Notes under the pieces: generated by a model
Databases searched by the model: none
The model's input: only the letters and a program-made list of their open reading frames with translations
Told to the model about the DNA's origin: nothing
Position numbers and translations under genes: made by a program
Assembly: GCA_024403755.1 (NCBI GenBank)
Contig: JAKSRF010000006.1
Coordinates: 1 to 47,571, forward strand
Reading direction: 5' to 3'
Length of the DNA stretch: 47,571 nucleotides
Source: Clostridia bacterium
Lineage (GTDB): Bacteria > Bacillota > Clostridia > Saccharofermentanales > Saccharofermentanaceae
In this document: positions 9,163 through 17,937 of the stretch, one piece after another
Layout of the letters: the number at the start of each line of letters is the position of its first letter
Position numbering within the stretch: position 1 is the stretch's first letter

Positions 9163-10101
9163 TTAAAGACCAGCCTGAGCCATAACCTCAGCAGCAAAGT
9201 CATCAGCCTTCTTCTCGATACCTTCACCAAGACCGAATCTTGCAAATCTAACAACAGAAATTGCACAACCCAACTCCTTAGCTACAGAATCAATATACTG
9301 AGCAACTGTCATTGAATCATCCTTAACATACTCCTGATTCAAAAGGCAGTTAATCTTGTAGAAGTTCTTAATCTGACCAGGAACAATTCTGTCAGCAATA
9401 ATCTTCTCAGGCTTACCCTCAGCAAGAGCCTTATTAGTAATGATTTCTGTCTCCTTCTCAATCTCAGAAGCAGGAACATCACTCTCTGCTACCCATGAAG
9501 GATTAGAAGCTGCAATCTGCATACCGAGATCCTTAGCCATCTGCTTATATACAGGGTTAGAAATTACATCATCGTTATCTACTGCAATCTCTACAAGAAC
9601 GCCAACACGTCCGCCTGCATGAATATAAGAAGCAACAGAACCCATTCCGTTTACCTCATACAAAGCAAAACGACGAATTGAAGTATTCTCTCCGATATCA
9701 GCAATAGCTTCCTTCTGATAATCCAAAACTGTCTTTGAAGCATCGATATTAAGATTCTGAGCAAACAATGCATCAACATCAGCAGGCTTCTTATCCATAA
9801 TATGATTTGAAACATTGCTTACAAAAGTCTTAAACTTAGGTGTATTAGCAGCAAAGTCTGTCTCGATGTTAATCTCAACAATCAAACCTGACTTAGCATC
9901 ATCTGTAATCAAATCTGCAACTGTACCCTCAGCAGCGATTCTGCTTGCCTTCTTCTCAGCCTTAGCCATACCCTTCTCACGAAGCCATGCCTTAGCCTTC
10001 TCAATATCACCGTCTGACTCTGTAAGAGCTCTCTTACAATCCATAATACCGCAATCTGTAAGCTCGCGGAGTTCCTTAACCTGTTGAGCTGTGATAGCCA
10101 T
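9163..10101 (-). CDS. tsf: Translation elongation factor Ts
   Basis: EF-Ts is the nucleotide exchange factor for EF-Tu. The N-terminal UBA-like module reads VKELRELTDCGIMDCKRAL, followed by the TDFVARN-equivalent ETDFAANTPKF and the core and dimerisation regions. At 312 residues it is of usual length (B. subtilis 293, E. coli 283), slightly long. It follows rpsB by 28 bases with an AGGAGG-type site and is closed by the terminator at 9102-9136. Confidence 0.97.
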   Translation of the reverse strand: MAITAQQVKELRELTDCGIMDCKRALTESDGDIEKAKAWLREKGMAKAEKKASRIAAEGTVADLITDDAKSGLIVEINIETDFAANTPKFKTFVSNVSNHIMDKKPADVDALFAQNLNIDASKTVLDYQKEAIADIGENTSIRRFALYEVNGMGSVASYIHAGGRVGVLVEIAVDNDDVISNPVYKQMAKDLGMQIAASNPSWVAESDVPASEIEKETEIITNKALAEGKPEKIIADRIVPGQIKNFYKINCLLNQEYVKDDSMTVAQYIDSVAKELGCAISVVRFARFGLGEGIEKKADDFAAEVMAQAGL

Positions 10102-10129
10102 AATTTCGTCCTCCTAAAGATAAATCTAA

Positions 10130-10921
10130 TTAAGCCTCTGTCTCAGCAACTACTTCTTCAGCAGCAACCTCTTCAACTGTCTCTGCCTCAGCCTCTGCTA
10201 CTGTCTCCTCAGCATCGTCAGCAGCAACATCTGAGAGCTGCTCACCCTGTCTTGCCTCGATAACAGCATCAGCCATCTTGCTTGCGAAAAGCTTAACTGC
10301 ACGAATAGCATCATCGTTACCAGGAATTACATAATCTACTTCATCCGGATCACAGTTTGTATCAACAACTGCGATTATAGGAATATTAAGTCTTCTTGCC
10401 TCAGCTACTGCCAAGTGCTCCTTCTTTGTATCTACAACAAACATAACAGCAGGAAGCTTCTTCATTCCAACGAGACCGCCGAGATTAAGCTCAAGCTTCT
10501 CCATCTCCTTCTTGAGATTAGCTACTTCCTTCTTAGGACGAATGTCAAATGAACCATCCTTCTCCATCTCACGAAGATCAAGTAATCTCTGAACTCTCTT
10601 CTCAATTGTTCTGAAGTTAGTAAGTGTACCGCCGAGCCAACGATTATTTACATAATACATACCGCAACGCTCTGCCTCTTCCTTAATGGAATCCTGAGCC
10701 TGCTTCTTTGTACCTACGAAAAGGATATCTCCCTGAGCTGCGAGCTCCTTCATAGCCTCGTAAGCCTCGTCTACCTTCTTAACTGTCTTCTGAAGGTCGA
10801 TGATGTGGATTGTGTTACGCTCTGTGAAGATGTACTCCTTCATCTTAGGGTTCCAACGACGTGTCTGGTGACCAAAATGTACACCTGCTTCCAAGAGCTG
10901 CTTCATCTGAATAACTGGCAT
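10130..10921 (-). CDS. rpsB: 30S ribosomal protein S2, with acidic C-terminal tail
   Basis: S2 binds the back of the 30S head-body junction and is needed for S1 binding. The 263-residue protein has the standard core ([17 protein letters not shown], the [14 protein letters not shown] region, [18 protein letters not shown]) followed by about 35 residues rich in Ala, Glu and Val ending in [18 protein letters not shown]-type sequence. The same EEVAAEEV string occurs in the tail of the S1 protein at 13890-15935. AAGGAGG lies 8-9 bases before the ATG. The gene starts an rpsB-tsf unit with a candidate promoter at 11023-11051. Confidence 0.97.
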   Translation of the reverse strand: MPVIQMKQLLEAGVHFGHQTRRWNPKMKEYIFTERNTIHIIDLQKTVKKVDEAYEAMKELAAQGDILFVGTKKQAQDSIKEEAERCGMYYVNNRWLGGTLTNFRTIEKRVQRLLDLREMEKDGSFDIRPKKEVANLKKEMEKLELNLGGLVGMKKLPAVMFVVDTKKEHLAVAEARRLNIPIIAVVDTNCDPDEVDYVIPGNDDAIRAVKLFASKMADAVIEARQGEQLSDVAADDAEETVAEAEAETVEEVAAEEVVAETEA

Positions 10922-10957
10922 AAAAAAATCCTCCTTGTTAATCTTCCGTATCGCTCA

Positions 10958-10987
10958 CTCAAAATCGAAAATTTTAATAATTTTGAG
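10958..10987 (-). repeat. Inverted repeat in the rpsB leader
   Basis: CTCAAAAT and ATTTTGAG form an 8-base inverted repeat around a 14-base centre that itself holds AAAATTTT. It lies in the predicted 5' untranslated leader of rpsB, about 35 bases before the start codon. It could fold in the mRNA or act as a DNA site. A link to S2 autoregulation is possible but not shown. Confidence 0.35.
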
Positions 10988-11022
10988 CACAAAAAGCCGC
11001 AATACGTGTTTTATGCTGAATA

Positions 11023-11051
11023 ATAATATCAAAAAGAATGCTTCTAAGCAA
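11023..11051 (-). promoter_or_regulatory. Predicted promoter of rpsB-tsf
   Basis: On the minus strand TTGCTT (11046-11051) is followed after 17 bases by TATTAT (11023-11028). This would start transcription near 11016 and give a leader of about 95 bases. It lies close to the oppositely directed pepV -10 box. Confidence 0.5.
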
Positions 11052-11063
11052 GTGTTTTTTGTA

Positions 11064-11069
11064 TATAAT
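11064..11069 (+). promoter_or_regulatory. Possible -10 box of the pepV gene
   Basis: A perfect TATAAT hexamer lies 30 bases before the pepV ATG. No good -35 hexamer is seen at 16-18 bases, so this is tentative. Confidence 0.3.
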
Positions 11070-11099
11070 TAGTACAAATATAATTAAGGAGACATATGT

Positions 11100-12413
11100 A
11101 TGACTGATTCACAATTAAAATTTCTTTCTGACGTAATATCTTTTCAAAGCGTAGGCACCGTCCCTGCCCTTAATGCTCCATACGGAAAGAATTCTCGTGA
11201 AGTATTGGATTTCTTTTTGGATTACGCAAACAAATTAGGCTTCAAAACATCAGTAATAGAGAACAAAGTCGGAACAATCGATATAGGCACAGGCGATAAA
11301 ATCATAGCCGTTTTATGTCACCTTGATGTCGTTCCTGCCGGTGACGGTTGGAATACCGCTCCGTTTGAATTAACCATTGACAATAACATTATGTACGGCC
11401 GAGGAATAGTAGATGACAAAGGTCCTGCCTGTGCATCCCTTTTCGCTATGGAAAGAATTAACCTTTCCCAAATTCCTGAAGACATAACCGTAAGATTAAT
11501 TCTCGGCACTGATGAGGAACGCGGCTGCGACTGTATAAAAACATACGCTGAGTGCGGAAAAACACCGATTATGGCTATTACTCCGGATGCGGAATACCCT
11601 GTTATTTTCGCCGAAAAGGGCATACTCCATCTCAAAATAGAATCCGATACTTTGTCAGACAACATAAAAATTAACGGCGGTACTGCTCCTAACGCCGTAC
11701 CGGCCAAGGCCACTGCTTCTTATTTAACTTCTGACGGTAAAGCTGTCGAGTTTTGTGCAGAAGGCAAAGCTGCACATGCCAGCAGACCTGAACTTGGAAT
11801 AAATGCAATATATGAAGCAGTTAAATTACTCAAGTCTTCAGGAGTCGACATCTCAAGCTCAAATCTAATCAGTTATATTAACGATAACCTTATGAATGAA
11901 GCAACTCCTGTCTCTTTTTCAGGCTGCGCCATCTCTGATGATTCAGGCGAATTAACTTACAACCTCGGAATAATTCATATGGATGACAAAGAAAACTCAC
12001 TGATGATAGATATCAGATACCCTGTAACTTCAAACTCCAAAGCTATAATCGAATACATCTCAAATATTGCTGCTAAGTATAATTTGAAATGTCTGACTGA
12101 TGACGATATGAAACCGATAATGCAGAACATCAACAGTCCGCTGATTACTTCACTTAACGAGATTTGGATTAATAATATGAGTCGATTCTCAGGCTTCAAA
12201 AATGAATACACTGAAATCTATAATAAGCCTATTGCCATAGGCGGCGGTACCTATGCCAGACATTTGGCCAATACCGTGGCCTTCGGAATTCAAGCTCCAT
12301 GGCAGATAGATCAATGTCACCAAGCTAATGAAAGTCTGGCAGTAAGTGATTTTGAAGCAATAACCGATATCATTTATCAGGCAATAATCAAAATGATTGA
12401 AATGAATTCATAA
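11100..12413 (+). CDS. pepV: PepV-type M20 dipeptidase
   Basis: A cytoplasmic di-zinc peptidase of the M20 family (PepV/Sapep group) that cleaves dipeptides and some tripeptides. The metal and catalytic signatures are in order: CHLDVVPAGDGW (His74, Asp76), GRGIVDDKGP (Asp105/106), GTDEERGCDC (Glu139/Glu140), HASRPELG in the lid/dimerisation domain, and a C-terminal GGGTYARH. The 437-residue length is close to PepV (about 470). AAGGAG lies 8 bases before the chosen ATG; a nearby ATG four bases upstream is out of frame. It is transcribed alone, divergent from rpsB, and its end nearly abuts the convergent NlpC/P60 gene. Confidence 0.9.
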   Translation: MTDSQLKFLSDVISFQSVGTVPALNAPYGKNSREVLDFFLDYANKLGFKTSVIENKVGTIDIGTGDKIIAVLCHLDVVPAGDGWNTAPFELTIDNNIMYGRGIVDDKGPACASLFAMERINLSQIPEDITVRLILGTDEERGCDCIKTYAECGKTPIMAITPDAEYPVIFAEKGILHLKIESDTLSDNIKINGGTAPNAVPAKATASYLTSDGKAVEFCAEGKAAHASRPELGINAIYEAVKLLKSSGVDISSSNLISYINDNLMNEATPVSFSGCAISDDSGELTYNLGIIHMDDKENSLMIDIRYPVTSNSKAIIEYISNIAAKYNLKCLTDDDMKPIMQNINSPLITSLNEIWINNMSRFSGFKNEYTEIYNKPIAIGGGTYARHLANTVAFGIQAPWQIDQCHQANESLAVSDFEAITDIIYQAIIKMIEMNS

Positions 12414-12422
12414 CACTTATTA

Positions 12423-13808
12423 TTAAATGAATCGTCTTATGGTTACAACTGAACCCATCGGATAATCGGCAATTATTACACCGCTTTGAGAATTGGAGGC
12501 ATGTACACACAGACCGTCTCCTATATACATACTGACGTGCTCTATATAACCGTCAGCATCATAGTCGTGACACAAAACATCACCCGGCTGAATGTCATCT
12601 CCGCTGACAGCTGTTCCCATCTCAGCAATATCTGCTGCACAATGTGGAAGCGTTATTCCATAATAATTGGCCATTACATAAGATACAAAACCGGAACAAT
12701 CAAACCCTGAAGGACTCGCTCCTCCGTAAACATAGGCAGTACCGACAAAGCTCAGGCAATAATTACCGAAGTCATTGCTGACGGTAATTCCCGACTCATT
12801 TGTTGTTTCCTCTTCAACTGCTATCTCACTGACTGTAAGACTTGCTTTTACATAACCACCGTCATCGAGATGATACCAACCGTTTTCAGTCAAAGCCACA
12901 GCATGAATCGGTGTACCGAAATGCAACACACTAACCAGAGTGTAAGATATATCAGGACCGCTTCTGACATTTAATTCACATGAAGCATATAAATAAAGGT
13001 CGCAAGCTTCTTCAGACACTGTAGGCACAGTCTCAACCGTTGTAGTTTCAACCGTTTCAGCAATATCTGAAGCTTCACTGTCAGCAGAATCCTCTGTCTG
13101 TGTCGATTCTGCTGCGGTATCTTCAGGTATCTCTGAAGAAGCAGTCTCATCAACAGGAATTACAGTCGGAACAGGCGTTGAAGTAGGAACCGGAGTAGCT
13201 GTCGGAGCAGGTGTTGAAGTAGGTTCAGGTGTAGGTGTAGGTTCAGGCTTCTCATCAACTAACAAAGAAGAAAGAACAAAACCGTACTCCCCTTCTTCCG
13301 TCATAATATAAGACCAATTGGAACCGAAAGAGACACGCAGAACTTCTGAACCGATTTCCAAATCTTCAATTCTCTCGGAATCCTGTGAAGGAAGAAGCTG
13401 TAATGAAGAATCATCTGACATCCAGTAATTTGAACCGTCAGGAATAAAATCAACTATCTCAACATCTTCGTTATAATCATTTGTCTGTTCTTCAGTCAAC
13501 ATAAAGACAAGATTGTCATATGTATCATTAACATGTTTACTTTTCATATCTGTTGCACTTTTGAAGAACAGATTTATAGGACTTACACTTTGATTTTCTT
13601 TCTCAGCCTGTTGCTCAACAGCGTGAAGATCAACAACCGTAAAAGATTTGGAAGGGGCCTGAAGTCTGATTATCTCATCATTACCGACTTCATAAACAGT
13701 AATACCGAAAACAGAAATTGCAATAAAAGCCAAGGCAGTAAATATACACAACACAGCCTTAATCAGGACATAAACATATTCATTATTTTTCTTATCATTT
13801 GTATTCAT
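12423..13808 (-). CDS. Membrane-anchored cell-wall hydrolase, two SH3-like domains plus NlpC/P60
   Basis: A predicted peptidoglycan endopeptidase outside the membrane. The 461-residue protein has a short cytoplasmic start, one membrane segment (about 14-36), a first SH3-like region (about 145-205), a Pro-Thr linker (PTPTPEPTSTPAPT type) and an acidic Ser-Glu stretch, a second bacterial SH3 domain (LNVRSGPDISYTL), and a C-terminal NlpC/P60 domain with Cys371 in FDCSGF, His424 in EHVSMYIG and His436 in VHASNS. The start at 13808 lies only 6 bases after a TATAAT box, so the mRNA may be leaderless; no ribosome binding site is seen. A longer reading to 13859 would begin inside the upstream terminator and is unlikely. 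Confidence 0.88.
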   Translation of the reverse strand: MNTNDKKNNEYVYVLIKAVLCIFTALAFIAISVFGITVYEVGNDEIIRLQAPSKSFTVVDLHAVEQQAEKENQSVSPINLFFKSATDMKSKHVNDTYDNLVFMLTEEQTNDYNEDVEIVDFIPDGSNYWMSDDSSLQLLPSQDSERIEDLEIGSEVLRVSFGSNWSYIMTEEGEYGFVLSSLLVDEKPEPTPTPEPTSTPAPTATPVPTSTPVPTVIPVDETASSEIPEDTAAESTQTEDSADSEASDIAETVETTTVETVPTVSEEACDLYLYASCELNVRSGPDISYTLVSVLHFGTPIHAVALTENGWYHLDDGGYVKASLTVSEIAVEEETTNESGITVSNDFGNYCLSFVGTAYVYGGASPSGFDCSGFVSYVMANYYGITLPHCAADIAEMGTAVSGDDIQPGDVLCHDYDADGYIEHVSMYIGDGLCVHASNSQSGVIIADYPMGSVVTIRRFI

Positions 13809-13814
13809 AAGATA

Positions 13815-13844
13815 ATTATACAGAAAAAAATGGTCATATTTCAA
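13815..13844 (-). promoter_or_regulatory. Promoter of the NlpC/P60 gene, overlapping the preceding terminator
   Basis: On the minus strand TTGAAA (13839-13844) is followed after 18 bases by a perfect TATAAT (13815-13820). The -35 box lies in the loop side of the ispH-rpsA terminator hairpin. The expected start site is the A of the ATG at 13808. Confidence 0.65.
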
Positions 13845-13862
13845 AACAAATACGACCATTTT
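13827..13862 (-). terminator. Rho-independent terminator of the ileS-to-rpsA operon
   Basis: The stem AAAATGGTC / GACCATTTT (9 pairs, with an inner ATTT/AAAT pairing) is followed on the minus strand by a run of T's and then CTG. It lies 27 bases after the ispH-rpsA stop codon and ends the long upstream operon. Confidence 0.85.
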
Positions 13863-13889
13863 AATTAATTAATCTTAATAAATTATTAA

Positions 13890-15935
13890 TTATGCGTTCT
13901 CTTCAGCAGAAACTTCCTCTGCAACTTCCTCAGCTGCAACCTCTTCACTGCTCTCAGGAACATAGAACTCATCATTCTCAGGATCAATCGGCTCAACAGC
14001 CTTTATAGAAACAAGAATCTTCTTCTGATCATTCTTGCCGTCCTTAATCTCAAGAACCTTAGCCTTAACATCCATACCAACCTTAAGAACGTCAGCAGGA
14101 GTAGCAATTCTTACATTTGAAATAGCAGAAACATGACACTGAGCATCTACACCCGGCTCAAGCTCGATAAATGCAGCCCAATCAATAATTCTGACAACCT
14201 TACCCATAACGATTGAACCAACAGGGATTCTCTCTTCAATGTTGTAATATGGGTTATCCTCATCCTTTCTGTAAGAAAGAGTAATCTTAGGACGCGAAGC
14301 CTCGATATCTGCAATATCTATTACAGTAACCTGAACCTCATCACCTTCCTGCATAATATCTGAAGCCTTTGCATTTCTCTCCCAACTTGCATACTTATTA
14401 GGAAGAAGAGCCTCAAAACCACCGATATCAATAAAAGCACCGAAGCTTGCGAAGTTCTTAACTTTACCTGTAATTGTCTTACCAACTTCAAGAACACTCA
14501 AAGTTGCTGCCTTCTTAGCCTTCAACTCATCTGAAAGAAGTGTACGACGTGAACCTGATACCTTAAGGCGACGATCCTGCTCCTCAAAACGTGTAAGAAG
14601 AACAGTAAGTTCCTGTCCGATATAAGAATCGATAGCATCCTCAGAAACAGGACGCAAATCAATCTGTGTCTTATGGATATAAACTTCAATACCTGAATAA
14701 ATAGCAATCAAGCCGTCTTTCTTCTTTGTTGTACGAACAACCTTAACATTAACCGGCTTCTTGTCGTTAAATGCCTGCTCTACAATAGCCTTGTTCTTGC
14801 TCATCTCAAGAGCCTGCTTAGAAAGAATAATCTCTTTGCCGAACTCAGTGTTCTTAATGCTCTTAACCTGAACTTCAATCTCTCTCTTCTCTGCAATAGC
14901 AGCATCTAAATCAAAATCAACATCGTTTGCAAATTCTTCTTTTGGGATTCTGCCTTCTGACTTATCACGTACGTCAACGTATACATAATCGTCATCTGCC
15001 GAAGTTATAGCTCCTTTCACTACAGCATTTCTTCTTAATTGTGGAATACTATCAACGTAGTCTCCAAAATTGATCTCATTCTCGCTCATCTTGCGAACAA
15101 CCTCCAAAAGAATAATTTCCGGTGTAGACGCACCTGCTGTAATACCTATCCTTGCCTCAGAACCGACCTTCCCGGAAGAAAGTAACTCATCCAACATATC
15201 AATGCTTTCCAACAAATAAGTCTCACTTAATCGACTTGCACAAATATCATAGAGCTTCTTGGTATTAGAACTGTGGCTCGATCCGAGTACCAACATAACG
15301 TCAGAAACCTCAGAAAGTTCCGCAGCTTCTCTCTGCCTATTTGCTGTCGTATTACATATTGTATCAAAAAAAGTAATCTTTGCAAATTTATTTTTAATAT
15401 TTTTCACAATTTTATCGAAAGTTTCTTTCGAAAATGTGGTTTGAGAGACAATACAACAGTTATCAATCGGGAATTTTACACTGTTCAGTTCTTCTGTTGA
15501 GCTTATTACCGCAACCTCAGAATTAACGGCTTCTCCACATATTCCCACTACCTCAGGATGTCCTTTGGTGCCGATTACTATAATGTTCTTTCCGCTTAAT
15601 GACTGTTCACGAACAATATTATGTATTTTTTTTACAAAAGGACACGTACAATCAAAGATTTTGCATTTTTTCTGTTCCAGTATTCTCATTTCATTCGGAG
15701 TGATTCCGTGTGCTCTGACAATAACCAAAGAATTATCCGGCACCTCTGAAGCATTATCGGCTATCTCAAAACCGCCCTCCAACAAATCATTAACCACCTT
15801 TGAATTATGGGTAAGCTCTCCCAACATGATTAATCGTTCTCCGCGATAATCATGAATCATTTTCTCTGCTGTTTCCACAGCATTCTTAACACCGAAACAA
15901 AAACCTGCATTCTTTGCAATCTTTATCTCTCGCAT
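13890..15935 (-). CDS. ispH: Fused IspH (HMBPP reductase) and ribosomal protein S1
   Basis: A natural two-part protein of 681 residues. Residues about 1-285 are IspH, the last MEP-pathway enzyme, with the three cluster cysteines in NAGFCFGV (Cys13), CTCPFV (Cys98) and DTICNTT (Cys194), and THNSKVV and AHG motifs. Residues about 300-660 hold four S1 RNA-binding repeats, for example GKVKNFASFGAFIDIGG. An acidic Glu/Ala/Val tail ends the protein. The IspH-S1 fusion is established in many Clostridia. The ATG at 15935 begins the usual MREIKIAKNAG; a GTG three codons earlier overlaps cmk. It lies one base after the cmk stop codon, is the last gene of its operon and is followed by the terminator at 13827-13862. 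Confidence 0.96.
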   Translation of the reverse strand: MREIKIAKNAGFCFGVKNAVETAEKMIHDYRGERLIMLGELTHNSKVVNDLLEGGFEIADNASEVPDNSLVIVRAHGITPNEMRILEQKKCKIFDCTCPFVKKIHNIVREQSLSGKNIIVIGTKGHPEVVGICGEAVNSEVAVISSTEELNSVKFPIDNCCIVSQTTFSKETFDKIVKNIKNKFAKITFFDTICNTTANRQREAAELSEVSDVMLVLGSSHSSNTKKLYDICASRLSETYLLESIDMLDELLSSGKVGSEARIGITAGASTPEIILLEVVRKMSENEINFGDYVDSIPQLRRNAVVKGAITSADDDYVYVDVRDKSEGRIPKEEFANDVDFDLDAAIAEKREIEVQVKSIKNTEFGKEIILSKQALEMSKNKAIVEQAFNDKKPVNVKVVRTTKKKDGLIAIYSGIEVYIHKTQIDLRPVSEDAIDSYIGQELTVLLTRFEEQDRRLKVSGSRRTLLSDELKAKKAATLSVLEVGKTITGKVKNFASFGAFIDIGGFEALLPNKYASWERNAKASDIMQEGDEVQVTVIDIADIEASRPKITLSYRKDEDNPYYNIEERIPVGSIVMGKVVRIIDWAAFIELEPGVDAQCHVSAISNVRIATPADVLKVGMDVKAKVLEIKDGKNDQKKILVSIKAVEPIDPENDEFYVPESSEEVAAEEVAEEVSAEENA

Positions 15936-15936
15936 C

Positions 15937-16620
15937 TTAAGCACCGATATCAGACTTATCTATATAACTGAGAAGCGTATTTAATGTTTCCTCAATATTT
16001 ATATTATCAGTACAAATCTCAACAGCTTCATCAACTTTAATCAACGGTGCATTGGCTCTTGAAGAATCCTGCTTATCTCTGTACTCGATATCTCGAAGTA
16101 CCTCTTCATAGGTTTGTGAGAAGTCTCCCTTCGAATTCAGTTCTGCCAGTCTTCTCTCTGCCCTTTTCGAAGAAGATGCCGTTAAAAAGAATTTATACTT
16201 TGCATTAGGCAAAACCTTTGAAGCAATATCTCTTCCGTCAAGAACAAAAGTCTGTGCCTTACTTATTTCTCTTTGCATATCAACCATTTTGGTTCTTACA
16301 ACTGCCAATGAACTTATATCCGAAGCAGCAATCGATACTTCAGGTGTTCTGATACTGTCGGTAACATCTATACCGTCCAAAATCATAAGCTGTTTTCCGT
16401 CAACAAACTTAATCTCCAATTTCATTGAATTCATCAATTCAGCAACCTTCTGTTCGTCCTTAAAAGGAATACCTTTTTTGATTGCGGCAAGTCCGCATGT
16501 TCTGTACATCGCTCCCGTATCAAGATACATAATATTTAAGGCTTTGGCCACACCTTTTGCCAAAGTACTCTTACCCGAACCTGAAGGACCGTCTATTGCT
16601 ATCTGATAAATCTCACTCAT
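15937..16620 (-). CDS. cmk: Cytidylate kinase
   Basis: Phosphorylates CMP and dCMP to the diphosphates. The 227-residue protein starts with the P-loop GPSGSGKST, then the NMP-binding region (YLDTGAMYRTCGL), and later DGRDIASKVLPNAKYKFFLTAS and RRLAEL typical of Cmk. It is followed directly by ispH-rpsA, matching the common cmk-ispH-rpsA order. GGAGA lies upstream of the ATG. Confidence 0.96.
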   Translation of the reverse strand: MSEIYQIAIDGPSGSGKSTLAKGVAKALNIMYLDTGAMYRTCGLAAIKKGIPFKDEQKVAELMNSMKLEIKFVDGKQLMILDGIDVTDSIRTPEVSIAASDISSLAVVRTKMVDMQREISKAQTFVLDGRDIASKVLPNAKYKFFLTASSSKRAERRLAELNSKGDFSQTYEEVLRDIEYRDKQDSSRANAPLIKVDEAVEICTDNINIEETLNTLLSYIDKSDIGA

Positions 16621-16639
16621 AATAATATCTCCTTATTTT

Positions 16640-17050
16640 TTATACTGCTCTGTGACCGAGTCCGATTGCTATCTCATTTAAATTCAACATGCCGATACCG
16701 AAATACAAGGCAACACTTATATGATCTTCATATCTTGCCACACCGATTTTTCCGCCTACATTAAGTCCGATTGCCTTCTGGGATATCTGACTTACCGCTT
16801 CTCTTGCAGCTCCTGCTACGGCACCTTCTTCAGGATGTGAATCACCGATTATTCCTTCTCTCTGCGCAGCTACAATAGTTCTCTCTATTATCTTTGATAC
16901 AGATGTTACAAAATCACCGCCGAAATCAACCGCAGTAGCTTTTATTGCGTTTTGTGCCAATTCCTTCTTCAATTTGTTCTCTTCCTCTCTTGTATCAGTC
17001 AGCACCATGCGTATCACCGCCGTAGAAGTCAGTTTACTCTCAGGAATCAT
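16640..17050 (-). CDS. HutP-family protein
   Basis: A 136-residue protein matching the clostridial HutP family (VDFGGDFVTSVSKIIERTIVAAQREG, EEGAVAGAAREA, GLNVGGKIGVARYEDHISVALYFGIGMLNLNE, GLGHRAV). In Bacillus, HutP is an L-histidine- and metal-dependent RNA-binding antiterminator of the histidine utilisation operon. No hut genes are in this window, and the clostridial proteins differ in sequence, so the RNA target and ligand here are unknown. It overlaps the RpiR-type gene by 4 bases (ATGA) and precedes cmk, so translational coupling is likely. Confidence 0.8.
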   Translation of the reverse strand: MIPESKLTSTAVIRMVLTDTREEENKLKKELAQNAIKATAVDFGGDFVTSVSKIIERTIVAAQREGIIGDSHPEEGAVAGAAREAVSQISQKAIGLNVGGKIGVARYEDHISVALYFGIGMLNLNEIAIGLGHRAV

Positions 17051-17937
17051 TGAATCTCCTCCTCCTTCTCATCATGACCGTTATCCTCATTCTCATAAAC
17101 ACGATACAGAGACCATAATTCTTCCAACGCTTCAAAGTTATCCTTAATATGATCCTTGCGATGCATTCCAAGCGTTACAAGAAATGCATTAATCAGCGAA
17201 AGCGGGGCTGTAAGCGAATCAACAAACGAAGCCATTGAATACTTGGCAAACAGCTTAATGTCCGCATTAGCCGTGAGTTGAGTATTATCCTTGTCCGTAA
17301 TAACGATTACTTTAGCTCCTTTTTTCTTGGCATATTCTATAGAATTAATCGTTCTCTGGGAGTATCTCGGAAAAGATATTCCTATCATTACATCATTTGA
17401 GGTAATCGGCAAAATTTGCTCAAATACTTCAATTGTAGAATTACTTGATATATTTACAACTTCATCAAATAAGCGACTCATATAAAAATGCATAAATGAC
17501 GAAAGAGGTGCCGAAGAACGAAGTCCCATTAAATAAATTTTACGTGCACTCAAAACCGCATCTATAGCATGAGCGAATTCCGCTTCATCCAAATTGTTTA
17601 CAGTATCCTTCAGATTATCTATATCGGTACCGATAATATTATGGATTGCCTGAGCGTCATCACGATAACGCTCTGTAGAGTTAAGTCTTTGCAAAGAAGT
17701 AAGTTTTGTCTTTAATTCTTCTTCAAGAGTATTTTTGAAATCATGATATCCTTCAAAACCCAGTTCGGAAATAAATCTTAATATTGTAGCTTCTGATACG
17801 CCGGCACTTTGAGATAATTCCTGAAGTTTCATATAAGCAACAGCTTCATAATGCTTCTCTATGAAAGAAGCAAGATTCTTTTGCTGTTTACTCATATCAG
17901 CAGTTTTGGATTTAATTAATTCCAAAGTATTACTCAT
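17047..17937 (-). CDS. MurR/RpiR-family transcriptional regulator
   Basis: A 296-residue sugar-phosphate-sensing regulator. It has an N-terminal helix-turn-helix of RpiR type (LQELSQSAGVSEATILRFISELGFEGYHDFKNTL) and a C-terminal SIS domain (KIYLMGLRSSAPLSSF, GISFPRYSQRTINSIEYAKKKGAKVIVITD). The start at 17937 (MSNTLELIKS) is the family-like N-terminus; longer readings would extend into scpB. It overlaps the scpB end by 8 bases and is followed by the HutP-family gene with a 4-base overlap. The effector cannot be inferred; no sugar genes are adjacent. Confidence 0.88.
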   Translation of the reverse strand: MSNTLELIKSKTADMSKQQKNLASFIEKHYEAVAYMKLQELSQSAGVSEATILRFISELGFEGYHDFKNTLEEELKTKLTSLQRLNSTERYRDDAQAIHNIIGTDIDNLKDTVNNLDEAEFAHAIDAVLSARKIYLMGLRSSAPLSSFMHFYMSRLFDEVVNISSNSTIEVFEQILPITSNDVMIGISFPRYSQRTINSIEYAKKKGAKVIVITDKDNTQLTANADIKLFAKYSMASFVDSLTAPLSLINAFLVTLGMHRKDHIKDNFEALEELWSLYRVYENEDNGHDEKEEEIQ

